DNA of 64,000 bases from Aquipseudomonas alcaligenes MRY13-0052 (GTDB taxonomy: Bacteria > Pseudomonadota > Gammaproteobacteria > Pseudomonadales > Pseudomonadaceae), in contig BATO01000013.1 of assembly GCA_000474255.1 (NCBI GenBank), forward strand, positions 1-64,000, in the 5' to 3' direction. Below the pieces are notes generated by a model. The model saw only the letters and a list, made by a program, of their open reading frames with translations. It made no database searches and was not told the DNA's origin. Position numbers and translations under genes: made by a program. Shown here piece after piece: positions 17,388-25,859 of the stretch. The stretch's first letter is position 1, and every line of letters starts with the position of its first letter.

Positions 17388-18137
17388 ATGAGCGATGTGG
17401 AAGCGATCAACCTCAAGGCCTATTTCAACAAGGGCGGCGAAGAACTGGATTTCACCGGTAAGCACTGCGTGCTGGCCGTGAGCGTGGGCCAGGAATACCA
17501 CGAGGAGCAGAAGCTCAGCTCCACCGTGCACCTGATCAACAAGTCCGGCTTCAGCCGGGTGAAGGTGGTGGTGGCCGACACCCTGCAGCGCCACAACAAG
17601 CACGGCAAATCCCCGGGAGAGGCACTCTCTGCCTCCATCCGTGACGGCGATGCCTGGCTGGCGCGCAACCGCAAGTACCTGGCCGGCCTGGAAGCGCCGG
17701 TGACCATCAGCCGCTGGAACCAGGAGCTGGCCTCCGACCGCTACGCCGAACTGCGCCAGCAGGTGAACCAGCTGTACCGCGAGAGCGAGGACCTGCGCGG
17801 TGCCATCGAAGCCACCATCGGCGTGTTCATCGAGCGCCTCCGATTGCGCGACCCGGACGCCGACACCGAGCGCGCTGCCGCCCAGTGCCGCGAATACATC
17901 CTCGAAGAGGTGCCGATCATCCTCCCGCTCTGGGCGGAGGAGGGCTACGACTACGTGATCTACCCGCAGCAGATGACCAACGCCATGGCCACCGCCCGGC
18001 GCCTGCTGATCGAACCCCACGCGCCGGACCTCGTGCACTGGCTGCCGCTGAAGTTCAAGAAGCGCGGCATCCCGATCCCCTTCACCCTGCCGGGCGTCGT
18101 GCACCCGGCTTGGGCCGGGAGTGCGATTGCGATCTGA
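17388..18137 (+). CDS. tRNA-dependent cyclodipeptide synthase, XYP subfamily
   Basis: This 249-residue protein matches the CDPS family, which uses two aminoacyl-tRNAs to make a diketopiperazine. The nucleophilic Ser is Ser32 in LAVSVGQEYHE. VVADTLQRHN is a family motif. Tyr170 and Glu174 (REYILEEVP) align with the catalytic Tyr178/Glu182 of AlbC. Tyr192-Pro193 (VIYPQQ) align with Tyr202-Pro203. The position equal to Asn40 of AlbC is Gln35, so it belongs to the XYP rather than the NYP branch. It lies 4 bp after the 2OG oxygenase gene and is followed by an exporter, giving a small tailoring cluster. The amino-acid specificity cannot be read by eye. Confidence 0.88.
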   Translation: MSDVEAINLKAYFNKGGEELDFTGKHCVLAVSVGQEYHEEQKLSSTVHLINKSGFSRVKVVVADTLQRHNKHGKSPGEALSASIRDGDAWLARNRKYLAGLEAPVTISRWNQELASDRYAELRQQVNQLYRESEDLRGAIEATIGVFIERLRLRDPDADTERAAAQCREYILEEVPIILPLWAEEGYDYVIYPQQMTNAMATARRLLIEPHAPDLVHWLPLKFKKRGIPIPFTLPGVVHPAWAGSAIAI

Positions 18138-18138
18138 C

Positions 18139-18210
18139 CAAGGGGCGGCTTAGGCCGCGAATAAAGCGCAGCCCTCTGGGCTGCCTGGGCGAATGAATTC
18201 GCCCCTACAA
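18139..18210. repeat. Palindromic intergenic element between CDPS and exporter genes
   Basis: The element runs from AAGGGGCGGCTTAGGCCGCG to GGGCGAATGAATTCGCCCCT. It contains GCAGCCC/GGGCTGC (18168-18184), a perfect 7-bp stem with a 3-base loop, and GGGCGAATGAATTCGCCC, a second hairpin. It is a different family from the CGTAGG repeats. It may attenuate read-through into the exporter gene. Confidence 0.65.
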
Positions 18211-18283
18211 ATTCCCAGCACCCAAAACGGCCCCACGCCACACGGACGACGGCCTCCAACCTGAATGACGGATAGGAGTTTCC

Positions 18284-19840
18284 ATGAGCGTTTTTGCGCA
18301 ACAGCAACGCAAATGGTGGGCCTTGCTCGGTGTGAGCATCGCCAGTTTTCTCGGCTGCGTGGATTTCACCATCGTGAACACCGCGCTGCCGGCCCTGCAG
18401 GCCGACCTGAACGCCTCGGTGGGCGGGCTGCAATGGGTGATCAACGGCTTCATTCTCGCGCTGTCCAGCGCCATGGTGCTGGTGGGCCGCCTGGCCGACC
18501 TGCATGGCCGCCGACGGGTGCTGAACATCGGCCTGGCGGTATTCGGCCTGGCCTCCCTCGGCGCTGGACTGGCGTCCGATATCGATGCGCTGGTGGCGGC
18601 GCGGGTGGCCCAGGGGCTGGCCTGCGCGGTGCTCTACACGGCCTCCGGCGCCATCGTCTCGGCCACCTTCGCCAGTGAGGAACAGGGCAAGGCCTTCGGC
18701 GTGCTGTTCGGCGTCAACGGCGTCGGCCTTGCCGTGGGGCCGGTGCTGGGTGGGGTGATCACCAGCGCCTTCGGCTGGCAGTGGATCTTCCTGGTCAACG
18801 TGCCCTTCGTGCTGCTCAGCCTGGCGATCATCGCCCTGGCGGCGGACGAGTCCCGGGCCGAGCAGGATGGCGCCCGGCTCGACTGGGCCGGCGCCGGACT
18901 GCTGCTGGTGGGGCTGCCGAGCCTGGTGCTGGTGATCGTCCAGGGCGGTGCCTGGGGCTGGGCCTCGGCCACCACCCTGGGGTTGATCGGCCTGGCGGTG
19001 CTGGCCTTCATCGCCTTCGTCGCGGTGGAGCTGCGGGTGCGTGCGCCCATCGTCGACCTGCGCCTGTTCGCCAATCGCCGTTTCGTCGCGGCCGTCAGCG
19101 CCAGCTTCGGCCTGGCGCTGTTCTACTGCGTGGCCTTCTTCGTGATGCCGCTGTACCTGTCGCTGATCCGTGGCGAGAGCGTGCAGGCCAGCGGGCTGTT
19201 GCTGCTGCCCACCACCCTGGGCGTGGCGCTGCTCTCGCCAGTGGTGGGGCGGCTGGTGGACCGCAAGGGCCCGGCGCTGCTGATCCAGGCCGGGCTGTTG
19301 TTCTTCGCCTTGTCGGCATTGCTGCAGGCGGGTTTCAGCGAAGGCACCTCACTGCCGCACCTGCTCGGCGCCTTCGCGGTGATGGGCCTGGGCTGGGCCT
19401 GCATCCTCGGGCCGTCCACGGTGCTGGGCATCTCCTCGGTGCCGCAGCAGGTGGGCTCGGTGGCCATGGGCTCGCTGATGACCCTGCATAACGTCGGCGG
19501 CGGCCTTGGCCTGGCCGTGGGCGTGGGCATCTACCGCGGCTTCGCCGCCCACGAACTGGCGGGCGCCACGGGCGTGCCGGCGGATACCGACTGGCTGGCC
19601 CGTGCCGCCGCCGCGCCGGAGCAGGGCGCTGCACTGCTGGGCGAGCACCTGGTGCAGGCCCCCGAGGTGCTGCAGGGCTGGGTACACGGCGCCTTCCTCC
19701 AGGGCTACCAGGCGGTGATGCTGTTCCTCGCTGCCAGCGTGCTGCTGGTGTGGGCCAGCGTTGCCGTGCTGCTGCGGGCCAAGGCCGCTGCGCCCGTCGA
19801 GGCGGCTGCCGAGCAGGAGCCCAGCCATGGCAAGGCGTGA
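18284..19840 (+). CDS. DHA2-family MFS drug/metabolite exporter, 14 TM segments
   Basis: This 518-residue protein has the EmrB/QacA layout. Motif D1-like DFTIVNTALPALQADL lies in TM1, motif A LADLHGRRRVLN follows TM2, and motif C GVGLAVGPVLGGVI is in TM5. Fourteen hydrophobic segments end at ASVLLVWASVAVLL. DHA2 pumps are proton antiporters for drugs, dyes and secondary metabolites. Placement directly after the cyclodipeptide synthase makes it the likely product exporter. The LLM oxygenase gene overlaps its end by 14 bp. Confidence 0.93.
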   Translation: MSVFAQQQRKWWALLGVSIASFLGCVDFTIVNTALPALQADLNASVGGLQWVINGFILALSSAMVLVGRLADLHGRRRVLNIGLAVFGLASLGAGLASDIDALVAARVAQGLACAVLYTASGAIVSATFASEEQGKAFGVLFGVNGVGLAVGPVLGGVITSAFGWQWIFLVNVPFVLLSLAIIALAADESRAEQDGARLDWAGAGLLLVGLPSLVLVIVQGGAWGWASATTLGLIGLAVLAFIAFVAVELRVRAPIVDLRLFANRRFVAAVSASFGLALFYCVAFFVMPLYLSLIRGESVQASGLLLLPTTLGVALLSPVVGRLVDRKGPALLIQAGLLFFALSALLQAGFSEGTSLPHLLGAFAVMGLGWACILGPSTVLGISSVPQQVGSVAMGSLMTLHNVGGGLGLAVGVGIYRGFAAHELAGATGVPADTDWLARAAAAPEQGAALLGEHLVQAPEVLQGWVHGAFLQGYQAVMLFLAASVLLVWASVAVLLRAKAAAPVEAAAEQEPSHGKA

Positions 19841-21164
19841 CGGCCGCCTGCGCCTGGGTGCCTTTCTCTCCGGCTCCGGCGCCCACGCCGGCAGCTGGCG
19901 GCACCCCCGGGCGGATGCCGACGCCTCGATCAACTTCGAGCGCTACCGGCACTACGCCCAGACCCTGGAGCGCGGGCGCTTCGATGCGCTGTTCCTCAAC
20001 GACAACGTGGCGGTGGGCGAGCTGGACCCGCGCGTGTTGCGTAGCAGCGCCTACAGCCTGCGCTGGGACCCCTTGACCCTGCTGCCGGCGCTGGCGGTGA
20101 CGACGCAGCACATCGGCCTGATCGCCACCGCCAATACCAGCTACAACGAGCCCTACACCATCGCCCGCAAGTTCGCCTCGCTGGATCACCTGTCCGGCGG
20201 GCGCGCCGGCTGGAACCTGGTGACGGCGCTGATCGGGGGGGAGAACTTCAACCGCGCCGAGCACCTGCAGCATGCCGACCGTTACCAGCGCGCCGGGGAG
20301 TTCTTCGAGGTGGTCACCGGGCTCTGGGACAGCTGGGCGGACGATGCCTTCCCCCTGGACAAGGCCTCCGGCACCTGGCTGGAGCCGGCGCGCATGCGCG
20401 TGCTCGAACACGAGGGCGAGCACTTCCGCGTGCGCGGCCCGCTCAACGCGCCACGGCCCCTGCAGGGCTGGCCGGTGATCGCCCAGGCCGGCTCCTCCGA
20501 GGCCGGCCGCGCCCTGGCGGCACGCACCGCCGAGCTGGTGTTCACCGCGCAACAGACCCTGGAGGAGGGCAAGGCCTTCCATGCCGACATCCACCGCCGC
20601 CTGGCCCAAGCCGGGCGCGGGGAGGATGAGCTCAAGGTGTTCCCCGGCCTGGCCCCGGTGGTGGGACGCACGGCCAGCGAGGCCGAGGAAAAGCACGAGG
20701 AACTGCAGGCCCTGGTGGACCCGGAGGCGGCGCTCAAGGCGCTGTCCTTTCTGCTGGACATCGGCATCGACCTGGAACGCCTGCCGCCGGATGCGCCGGT
20801 GGTGTTGCCTGACCCGCTGCCGCTCACCGAGCGCCACAAGAGCCGCCAGCAACTGGTGGTCGACCTGATCCGCCGCGAGAGGCCCACCGCCGCGCAGCTG
20901 CTGCGCACGCTGGGCGCCGGCGGCCATCGCCTGCTGGTGGGCACGCCGAGCCAGATAGTCGAGGAAATGGCCTGCTGGTACGAAGAACGTGCGGCCGACG
21001 GCTTCAACCTGCTGTTCACCCACCTGCCCGGCGGGCTGGAGGACTTCGTCGACCTGGTGATCCCCGAGCTGCAGCGCCTGGGCCTGTTCCGCCGCGAATA
21101 CGAAGGCCGCACCCTGCGCGAAAACCTCGGCCTGCAACGCATCGCCAACCGGCATTTCGCCTAG
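19827..21164 (+). CDS. LLM-class FMN-dependent monooxygenase, NtaA/SnaA/DszA type
   Basis: This 445-residue protein belongs to the bacterial-luciferase-like nitrilotriacetate-monooxygenase group. It contains GRFDALFLNDNVAVG, TANTSYNEPYTIARKFASLDHLSGGRAGWNLVT (split here from a longer run), WPVIAQAGSSEAGRALAARTAELVFT and GTPSQIVEEMACWYEE. These enzymes use FMNH2 from a partner reductase to oxidise C-S, C-N or C-C substrates. The start at 19827 has GGAG upstream and overlaps the exporter gene. It could tailor the cyclodipeptide or, given the nearby sulfonate-like binding proteins, act in sulfur scavenging. No reductase gene is adjacent. Confidence 0.88.
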   Translation: MARRDGRLRLGAFLSGSGAHAGSWRHPRADADASINFERYRHYAQTLERGRFDALFLNDNVAVGELDPRVLRSSAYSLRWDPLTLLPALAVTTQHIGLIATANTSYNEPYTIARKFASLDHLSGGRAGWNLVTALIGGENFNRAEHLQHADRYQRAGEFFEVVTGLWDSWADDAFPLDKASGTWLEPARMRVLEHEGEHFRVRGPLNAPRPLQGWPVIAQAGSSEAGRALAARTAELVFTAQQTLEEGKAFHADIHRRLAQAGRGEDELKVFPGLAPVVGRTASEAEEKHEELQALVDPEAALKALSFLLDIGIDLERLPPDAPVVLPDPLPLTERHKSRQQLVVDLIRRERPTAAQLLRTLGAGGHRLLVGTPSQIVEEMACWYEERAADGFNLLFTHLPGGLEDFVDLVIPELQRLGLFRREYEGRTLRENLGLQRIANRHFA

Positions 21165-21185
21165 CCGCTCCCGGCTCCACGTTGT

Positions 21186-21263
21186 GTAGGGCGGGCTATT
21201 GGGACTTCGCGTTTGCTTGGCGCCGGCCAGCATGGGTTTCGCTGTGCTCTACCCATCCTACGA
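21186..21263. repeat. Dispersed palindromic repeat, copy E
   Basis: The left arm GTGTAGGGCGGG is degenerate and the right arm ACCCATCCTACGAAG matches copies A and C. The interior has CAGCATGGGTTTCGCTGTGC. Confidence 0.7.
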
Positions 21264-21280
21264 AGAGCACATCACCTGGG

Positions 21281-21357
21281 CCGTAGGACGGGTCGGGCGG
21301 CGTTCCGCGAGCTACGCGAAACCCATCAATCGCCGCCAACGTCGCCAGGATACGGGC
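21281..21357. repeat. Dispersed palindromic repeat, copy F (degenerate)
   Basis: GCCGTAGGACGGGTCGGGCG and the interior AGCTACGCGAAACCCATCAA match the family. The right end CCAGGATACGGG is decayed. Confidence 0.6.
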
Positions 21358-21380
21358 ATGAATGTCCTACCTCGTATCAC

Positions 21381-21441
21381 CGTAGGGCGGGTGAAACCCG
21401 CGTGGGGTCGTGCCGGGACGCCGGGTTTCACCCGACCTACA
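21381..21441. repeat. Dispersed palindromic repeat, copy G
   Basis: The arms CGTAGGGCGGGTGAAACCC and GGGTTTCACCCGACCTACA are inverted. The stop codon (TAG) of the minus-strand permease gene lies in the right arm. The right half is identical to the half-copy at 2445-2470. Confidence 0.8.
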
Positions 21442-22126
21442 AGGTGGCTCGGCGTCTTGGGTTACGGCTCGCCACCCGCGCAAGCAGATCGAGCCCTGCG
21501 CACATCACGAAATACAACAACGCCACGAAGAGGAACACCTCGGTCGGGTGCACCATCACCCGGTTGCTCACCTGGGTGGCGACGAAGGACAGCTCGCCGA
21601 CGCCGATGACATAGCCCAGGGAGCTGTCCTTGATCAGCGACACCCACTGGTTGAGGAAGGACGGCAGCATGATCGGCAGCGCCTGGGGCAGGATGATCAG
21701 CCGCAGCACCTGCCAGGGGCGCAGGCCCAGGGCGCGGCCGGCGTCCCATTGGCCCGGCGGCAGGCTCTGGATGCCGGCGCACACCGAGTGCGCCAGGTAG
21801 GCGCCGCCGATCAGCGACAGCGCGCAGACCACGGTCGCCAGCGCCGGTACATCCACCTGGAACAGCACCGGCAGCAGGAAGTAGCTCCAGAAGATCAGCA
21901 TCAGCACCGGAATGGCACGGAAGAAGCCCAGCACCGCCAGCAGCACCAGGCGCGGCCGGCCTTCGAGTACCGCCAGGGCGATGCCCAGGGCCAGGCCCAG
22001 CACCGCCGAGGCGATGCCCGAAAGCAGCGACAGCAGCAGGGTCAGCGCGGCGCCGCCCAGGGGCCCATCGGGCCAGGCGCCGAGCAGGAAGTAATCGAGG
22101 TTGTCGAGGATCACCGAGAAATCCAT
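21437..22126 (-). CDS. Amino acid ABC transporter permease (PAAT/HisM type)
   Basis: This 229-residue inner-membrane protein has about five TM segments and the permease EAA loop QWDAGRALGLRPWQVLRLIILPQAL. It starts at the ATG directly after the upstream permease stop (1 bp gap). LGFFRAIPVLMLIFWSY is typical of polar amino acid permeases. Two permeases and a binding protein form the transporter. The stop codon lies inside repeat copy G, so the last residues may have been set by repeat insertion. Confidence 0.92.
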   Translation of the reverse strand: MDFSVILDNLDYFLLGAWPDGPLGGAALTLLLSLLSGIASAVLGLALGIALAVLEGRPRLVLLAVLGFFRAIPVLMLIFWSYFLLPVLFQVDVPALATVVCALSLIGGAYLAHSVCAGIQSLPPGQWDAGRALGLRPWQVLRLIILPQALPIMLPSFLNQWVSLIKDSSLGYVIGVGELSFVATQVSNRVMVHPTEVFLFVALLYFVMCAGLDLLARVASRNPRRRATL

Positions 22127-22127
22127 C

Positions 22128-22853
22128 TCAGGCCTCCCCGCGCACATGGCGGCGGTGCTGGTGAATCAGCGTGCCGACCACTTCGATGGCGATCGCCGCG
22201 CCCAGGTAGAGCAGGGTGGCGATGCCGAAGGCCTGGAAGGTCTTGAAGGTTTCCGTCTCCACCTGGCGCGAGGCGTAGGACAGCTCGGCAAGGCCGATGG
22301 CCATGGCCAGGGAGCTGTTCTTCAGGGCGTTCATGTACTGGCCGAACAGCGGCGGCAAGGCCGTGTGCAAAGCCTGGGGCAGGATGATGTAGCGCCACAC
22401 CTGGCCCGGTCGCAGGCCCAGCGCCATGCCCGCTTCACGCTGTTGCGGGCGCACCGAGGCGATGCCGGCGCGCAGCTCTTCGGCGATGAAGGCGCTGGTG
22501 TAGAGCGACAGGCCCAGCGCCGCGGCGAGGAATTCGAAGGAGGGCCAGGCCAGCGTGACCGAGCCCAGCGCCAGCTCATGGGGCAGGTTGAGCCAGAACA
22601 CCAGGTCCTCCGGCAGCAGCGCGGGCACGCCGAAATACCAGAAGAACAGCTGCACCAGCAGCGGTGTGTTGCGCAGCACCGAAAGGTAGCTGCGTGCCGG
22701 CCAGGACAGGCGGCCGGGCAACTGGCGGCCGACGGCGACCAGGGCGCCGAGCAGGGTGCCGATGACGCAGACCAGCAGCGAGGTGCCGAGGGTCAGCAGG
22801 AAGCCGTCCAGCAGCCAGTGCAGGTAACGGGGAGCGAGGAGGTCGCCGAACAT
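22128..22853 (-). CDS. Amino acid ABC transporter permease (PAAT/HisQ type)
   Basis: This 241-residue protein has the EAA loop QQREAGMALGLRPGQVWRYIILPQAL and the typical SVLRNTPLLVQLFFWYF motif near residue 60. It partners the permease at 21437-22126 and the binding protein upstream at 22977. No ATP-binding subunit is encoded next to these genes. Confidence 0.92.
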   Translation of the reverse strand: MFGDLLAPRYLHWLLDGFLLTLGTSLLVCVIGTLLGALVAVGRQLPGRLSWPARSYLSVLRNTPLLVQLFFWYFGVPALLPEDLVFWLNLPHELALGSVTLAWPSFEFLAAALGLSLYTSAFIAEELRAGIASVRPQQREAGMALGLRPGQVWRYIILPQALHTALPPLFGQYMNALKNSSLAMAIGLAELSYASRQVETETFKTFQAFGIATLLYLGAAIAIEVVGTLIHQHRRHVRGEA

Positions 22854-22874
22854 TGTCGAGGTCTTTCAATGGGT

Positions 22875-22896
22875 GATCCCCGCAGGGGCGGGGATC
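22875..22896 (-). terminator. Intra-operon stem-loop between binding protein and permease genes
   Basis: GATCCCCGC and GCGGGGATC form a perfect 9-bp stem with a 4-base loop in the 123-bp gap. Such a hairpin often protects or attenuates the transcript so that the binding protein is made in excess over the permeases. Confidence 0.55.
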
Positions 22897-22976
22897 GGGG
22901 AGGGAAGGCGTGAAGTGGGGGCGGTGGGCTCCAGGCCAGCGCTTGGCGCGGACGGACCCACCGCGTGATGGCGCGA

Positions 22977-23789
22977 TCAGTGCACCGTGCCGATCTTGTA
23001 CAGGCGCGCCAGCGGGGTCTTGGTGTCCGGGCCGAACCAGGTGTCGTAGATGGCCTGGGCGCGGCCCTGGTCTTCCAGCTCCTGCAGGGTCTGGTTGACG
23101 TACTCGGTCAGCGCGGTTTCACCCTTGGGGATGCCCACGCCGATCAGGTCGCTGGAGATGGTGAAGGGCGGGACTTCGTACTTGTCCTTGTCCGGCACGT
23201 TGGCCAGTAGGCCGATCAGCTTGGGGCCGTCCTGGGTGATGGCCTGGACCTGGCCGTTGCGCAGGGCGGTGAAGGCGAAGGGGGTGTCGTCATAGGCCAC
23301 CACCTTGGCGCCGGGGAACTTCTCCCGCAGCACGCCTTCGTTGACCGTGCCCTTGTCGACGCCCACGCGCCATTTGTTCAGGTCGTCGGTGTTCTTCAGG
23401 GTGCCTTTCCTGACGATGAACTGCTGCCCCGAGGAGAAGTACGGAATGCTGAAGTTGACCTGTTCGGCGCGCTCCGGGGTGATGGTGAAGTTGGCCAGCA
23501 CCAGGTCGACCTTGTTGGCCACCAGCAGCGGCACGCGGTTGGCCGGGTTGGTGGGTTGCAGCTGCAGCTTGACCCCGAGCTTGTCGGCGATGGCGCGGGC
23601 GTAGTCCACGTCCAGGCCAGCCAGTTGCTTGGTCTCGCCATCGACGAAGCCGAAGGGCGGGTTGCTGTCGAAGGCCGCGACGCGCAGGACGCCGGCCTTG
23701 CGGATGTCATCGAGGCGGTCCGCCTGGGCCAGGCCGGAGAGGGTGGCAAGGGCGAGTGCGAGGGCGGTGAGGGCAGTCAGCTTCTTCAT
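22977..23789 (-). CDS. Amino acid ABC transporter substrate-binding protein
   Basis: This 270-residue protein has a signal peptide (MKKLTALTALALALATLSG ending AQA) and family 3 binding-protein features. These are LRVAAFDSNPPFGFVDGET, LAGLDVDYARAIADKLGVKL, VDLVLANFTITPERAEQVNFS and a C-terminal IYDTWFGPDT. It binds a polar amino acid in the periplasm. The start at 23789 was chosen because AAAGGAG lies upstream and the residues before it are not signal-peptide-like. It is the first gene of the transporter operon. Confidence 0.92.
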   Translation of the reverse strand: MKKLTALTALALALATLSGLAQADRLDDIRKAGVLRVAAFDSNPPFGFVDGETKQLAGLDVDYARAIADKLGVKLQLQPTNPANRVPLLVANKVDLVLANFTITPERAEQVNFSIPYFSSGQQFIVRKGTLKNTDDLNKWRVGVDKGTVNEGVLREKFPGAKVVAYDDTPFAFTALRNGQVQAITQDGPKLIGLLANVPDKDKYEVPPFTISSDLIGVGIPKGETALTEYVNQTLQELEDQGRAQAIYDTWFGPDTKTPLARLYKIGTVH

Positions 23790-24040
23790 GAATATCCAGC
23801 TCCTTTGGCGGGCCCTGGCGCACATGGCCGGGCTCCGCTCATCTGTCGGGGGCGGTCGCTTCCGGGTGGGAAGCGCCGCCGTTCGCCGGAGGGGGTTGCC
23901 CGCTGGCGAGGCGATTCTGGCAGGGGGCTGGAGCGGACAAAAAAGAATTAATTTGTCTTTTTAAATTCGATAAACGAATAAGCAGGAGCGGCGCGGGCTG
24001 AGCTGAAAGTGGCGGGCTAGAGCGGTTGCCTGGCGTGGGG
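23790..24040. promoter_or_regulatory. Intergenic region upstream of the amino acid ABC operon
   Basis: An AT-rich stretch at about 23937-23982 (containing AAAAAAGAATTAATTTGTC and TTAAATTCGATAAACG) lies upstream of the minus-strand transporter operon and is the likely promoter zone. No defined operator was recognised. Confidence 0.4.
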
Positions 24041-24358
24041 TCAGGGCGCCGGGCGTTGCGGCTGCACCGAGTGGCCGAAGTTGGCGCCCATGCGCACGCC
24101 GGTAGCGGCCGGCGTGGCGAGGCCCAGCTGGTTGGCCGGGCGGCGTTCGATGGGCACCTGCAGGGCGGCCTGGTTGCGGCGGGCCGCCTCGGCGCCTTCG
24201 GGGTTGGCCAGGCGCTGGCTCAGGCAGTCATAGGACAAGGCCTTGTAGCCGTTCACTTCGGCACTGATGCAACTGCCTTGCGGGGTGCCTTCATCGGCGC
24301 TGGCCAACAGCGGCGCAAGGGCGAGAACGAGGCCGGCGAGGGTGATGCGTGCGGGCAT
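24041..24358 (-). CDS. Small secreted protein of unknown function
   Basis: This 105-residue protein has a signal peptide (ARITLAGLVLALAPLLASA). The mature part has two cysteines (GSCISAEVN and LSYDCLSQRL), which could form one disulfide, and a Pro-rich tail HSVQPQRPAP. The start at 24358 has GGAGG six bases upstream. It is divergent from the STN-ECF-FecR operon. No family was recognised. Confidence 0.7.
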   Translation of the reverse strand: MPARITLAGLVLALAPLLASADEGTPQGSCISAEVNGYKALSYDCLSQRLANPEGAEAARRNQAALQVPIERRPANQLGLATPAATGVRMGANFGHSVQPQRPAP

Positions 24359-24531
24359 GATTGCCTCCAGATGCTGGATCATTGCCGGGAAATCTACGGT
24401 AAAAGCGCCGTCATCGCTGCGAAGTCTTTTTTGCAACGCCCGTCACACAATCGACATGAACAGACCTCAGGATTGCCTTCCTGGGTCAAGCCAGCAATGC
24501 ATCGACACGCAGTACGGGTCGGAAGCCGCCT

Positions 24532-25251
24532 ATGTCAATGGAAGCCGTGGCGAGGGGCTGCCTCGCGCCAGCGGTGCTGATCGTCCTCTTCGTCGCAGCC
24601 TGCTGCCTGGCGGCGTTGCCATGCATGGCGCTCGCGGGTGAGGGCCGGGCCGAAGAGGGCCCGCTGGAGTTCGACCTGCCGGCGCAGGACCTGTCCCAGG
24701 CCCTGGAGCGCTTCAGCGAGCTGACCGGGATGGCCATCCTGGTGGACCGCGAACTGACGCGCGGGCGGCGCTCGGCGTCGGTCAACGGCCGGCTCGGCGC
24801 ACGCCAGGCATTGGCCAGATTGCTGACCGGTACCGGGCTCATGGCCCAGCACAGCGAGGGCCGGGCCTTCACCGTGTTGCCGGCCAAGGTTTCGACGGCG
24901 CCTGCGGGGCGCAACCACGGCGCGGCGACGCGCTGGGAACAGGGCAGCTTCGCGGCGGCCCTGCAGGGCGCGTTGGCGAAGGCCTTGTGCCGTTCACCAC
25001 TGACCCGGCCCGGTGGCTACCGCGCCGCGTTGCAGCTCTGGATAGGCCCCGTCGGCCGGGTGGAGCACAGCCGCCTGCTGGGGCCCACCGGCAACCTGCG
25101 GCGCGACGCGGCACTGGTGGAAAGCCTGCGTGGCCTGATGATCGACAGGGCGCCACCGTCCTCCCTGCCCCAGCCGGTCACCGTGCTGGTGGTTCCGGAG
25201 GCGGCCGCCAGCATGGAATGCAACAAGTGGGAAGGAGCTGCGGGGGCATGA
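24532..25251 (+). CDS. STN-domain periplasmic protein, ECF-signalling associated
   Basis: This 239-residue protein has an N-terminal membrane anchor or signal (VLIVLFVAACCLAALPCMALA). A secretin/TonB short N-terminal (STN) domain follows at about residues 45-115, with FDLPAQDLSQALERFSELTGMAILVD and ARQALARLLTGTGL. The C-terminal half (about 130-230) resembles a small TonB-C-like fold. STN domains in TonB receptors contact FecR-type anti-sigma factors; here the domain stands alone. Its stop overlaps the sigma factor start (ATGA). Confidence 0.82.
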   Translation: MSMEAVARGCLAPAVLIVLFVAACCLAALPCMALAGEGRAEEGPLEFDLPAQDLSQALERFSELTGMAILVDRELTRGRRSASVNGRLGARQALARLLTGTGLMAQHSEGRAFTVLPAKVSTAPAGRNHGAATRWEQGSFAAALQGALAKALCRSPLTRPGGYRAALQLWIGPVGRVEHSRLLGPTGNLRRDAALVESLRGLMIDRAPPSSLPQPVTVLVVPEAAASMECNKWEGAAGA

Positions 25252-25793
25252 ATAACAAGGAGCGTGGCACCATGCTCAGGCTGTTTCTGGCCTCCTACGA
25301 GGAGTTCAGGACGCGCCTGAGACGGCGCCTGGGGTCGGATGACCTGGCCAACGATGTGCTCCACGAAACCTACCTGCGCCTGGATCGCATGGACGAGCCG
25401 GAAGGCGTGCAGAAACCCGGTGCCTACCTCTATCGCATGGCCCTCAACGTCGCCGCCGACCGCCGCGCCCAGGACGCGCGCCTGCTCACCGGCGAGGAGG
25501 TCGAGGACCTGCTGCACCTGGCCGAGGAGCACCTCGACCCGGCGGTGATCGTCGGCGGGCAGATCGAGATCCGGGCGCTGGTCACGGCGCTGGCGGAGCT
25601 GACGCCACGGCGCCGGCAGATCCTTATCGCGGCGCGCATGGAAGAGGTGCCGCACCTGGAGATTTCCCGGCGTTTCGGCATCTCCACGCGCATGGTGGAG
25701 AAGGAGCTCAAGGCCGCGCTGGGCTATTGCGCAGCGCGCCTGGAAAGAAAAGTGGTGCAACGGTTCGGTCCCGGCGCCGGAAAACAGTCATAG
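25248..25793 (+). CDS. ECF sigma-70 factor, FecI-like
   Basis: This 181-residue protein has sigma region 2 (DDLANDVLHETYLRLDRM with AYLYRMALNVAADRRA) and region 4 (LAELTPRRRQILIAARMEEV then EISRRFGISTRMVEKELKAA). The start at 25248 overlaps the STN gene stop by 4 bp; a second ATG at 25272 has a better-spaced AAGGAG and is an alternative. It should direct RNA polymerase to genes controlled by the FecR partner encoded next. Confidence 0.92.
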   Translation: MNNKERGTMLRLFLASYEEFRTRLRRRLGSDDLANDVLHETYLRLDRMDEPEGVQKPGAYLYRMALNVAADRRAQDARLLTGEEVEDLLHLAEEHLDPAVIVGGQIEIRALVTALAELTPRRRQILIAARMEEVPHLEISRRFGISTRMVEKELKAALGYCAARLERKVVQRFGPGAGKQS

Positions 25794-25859
25794 GGTCGAG
25801 GGGCTGAACGAGCGCCCCGCGACCACTCCCGAGAACAGCTGCGGTTGAACGACGACGCC

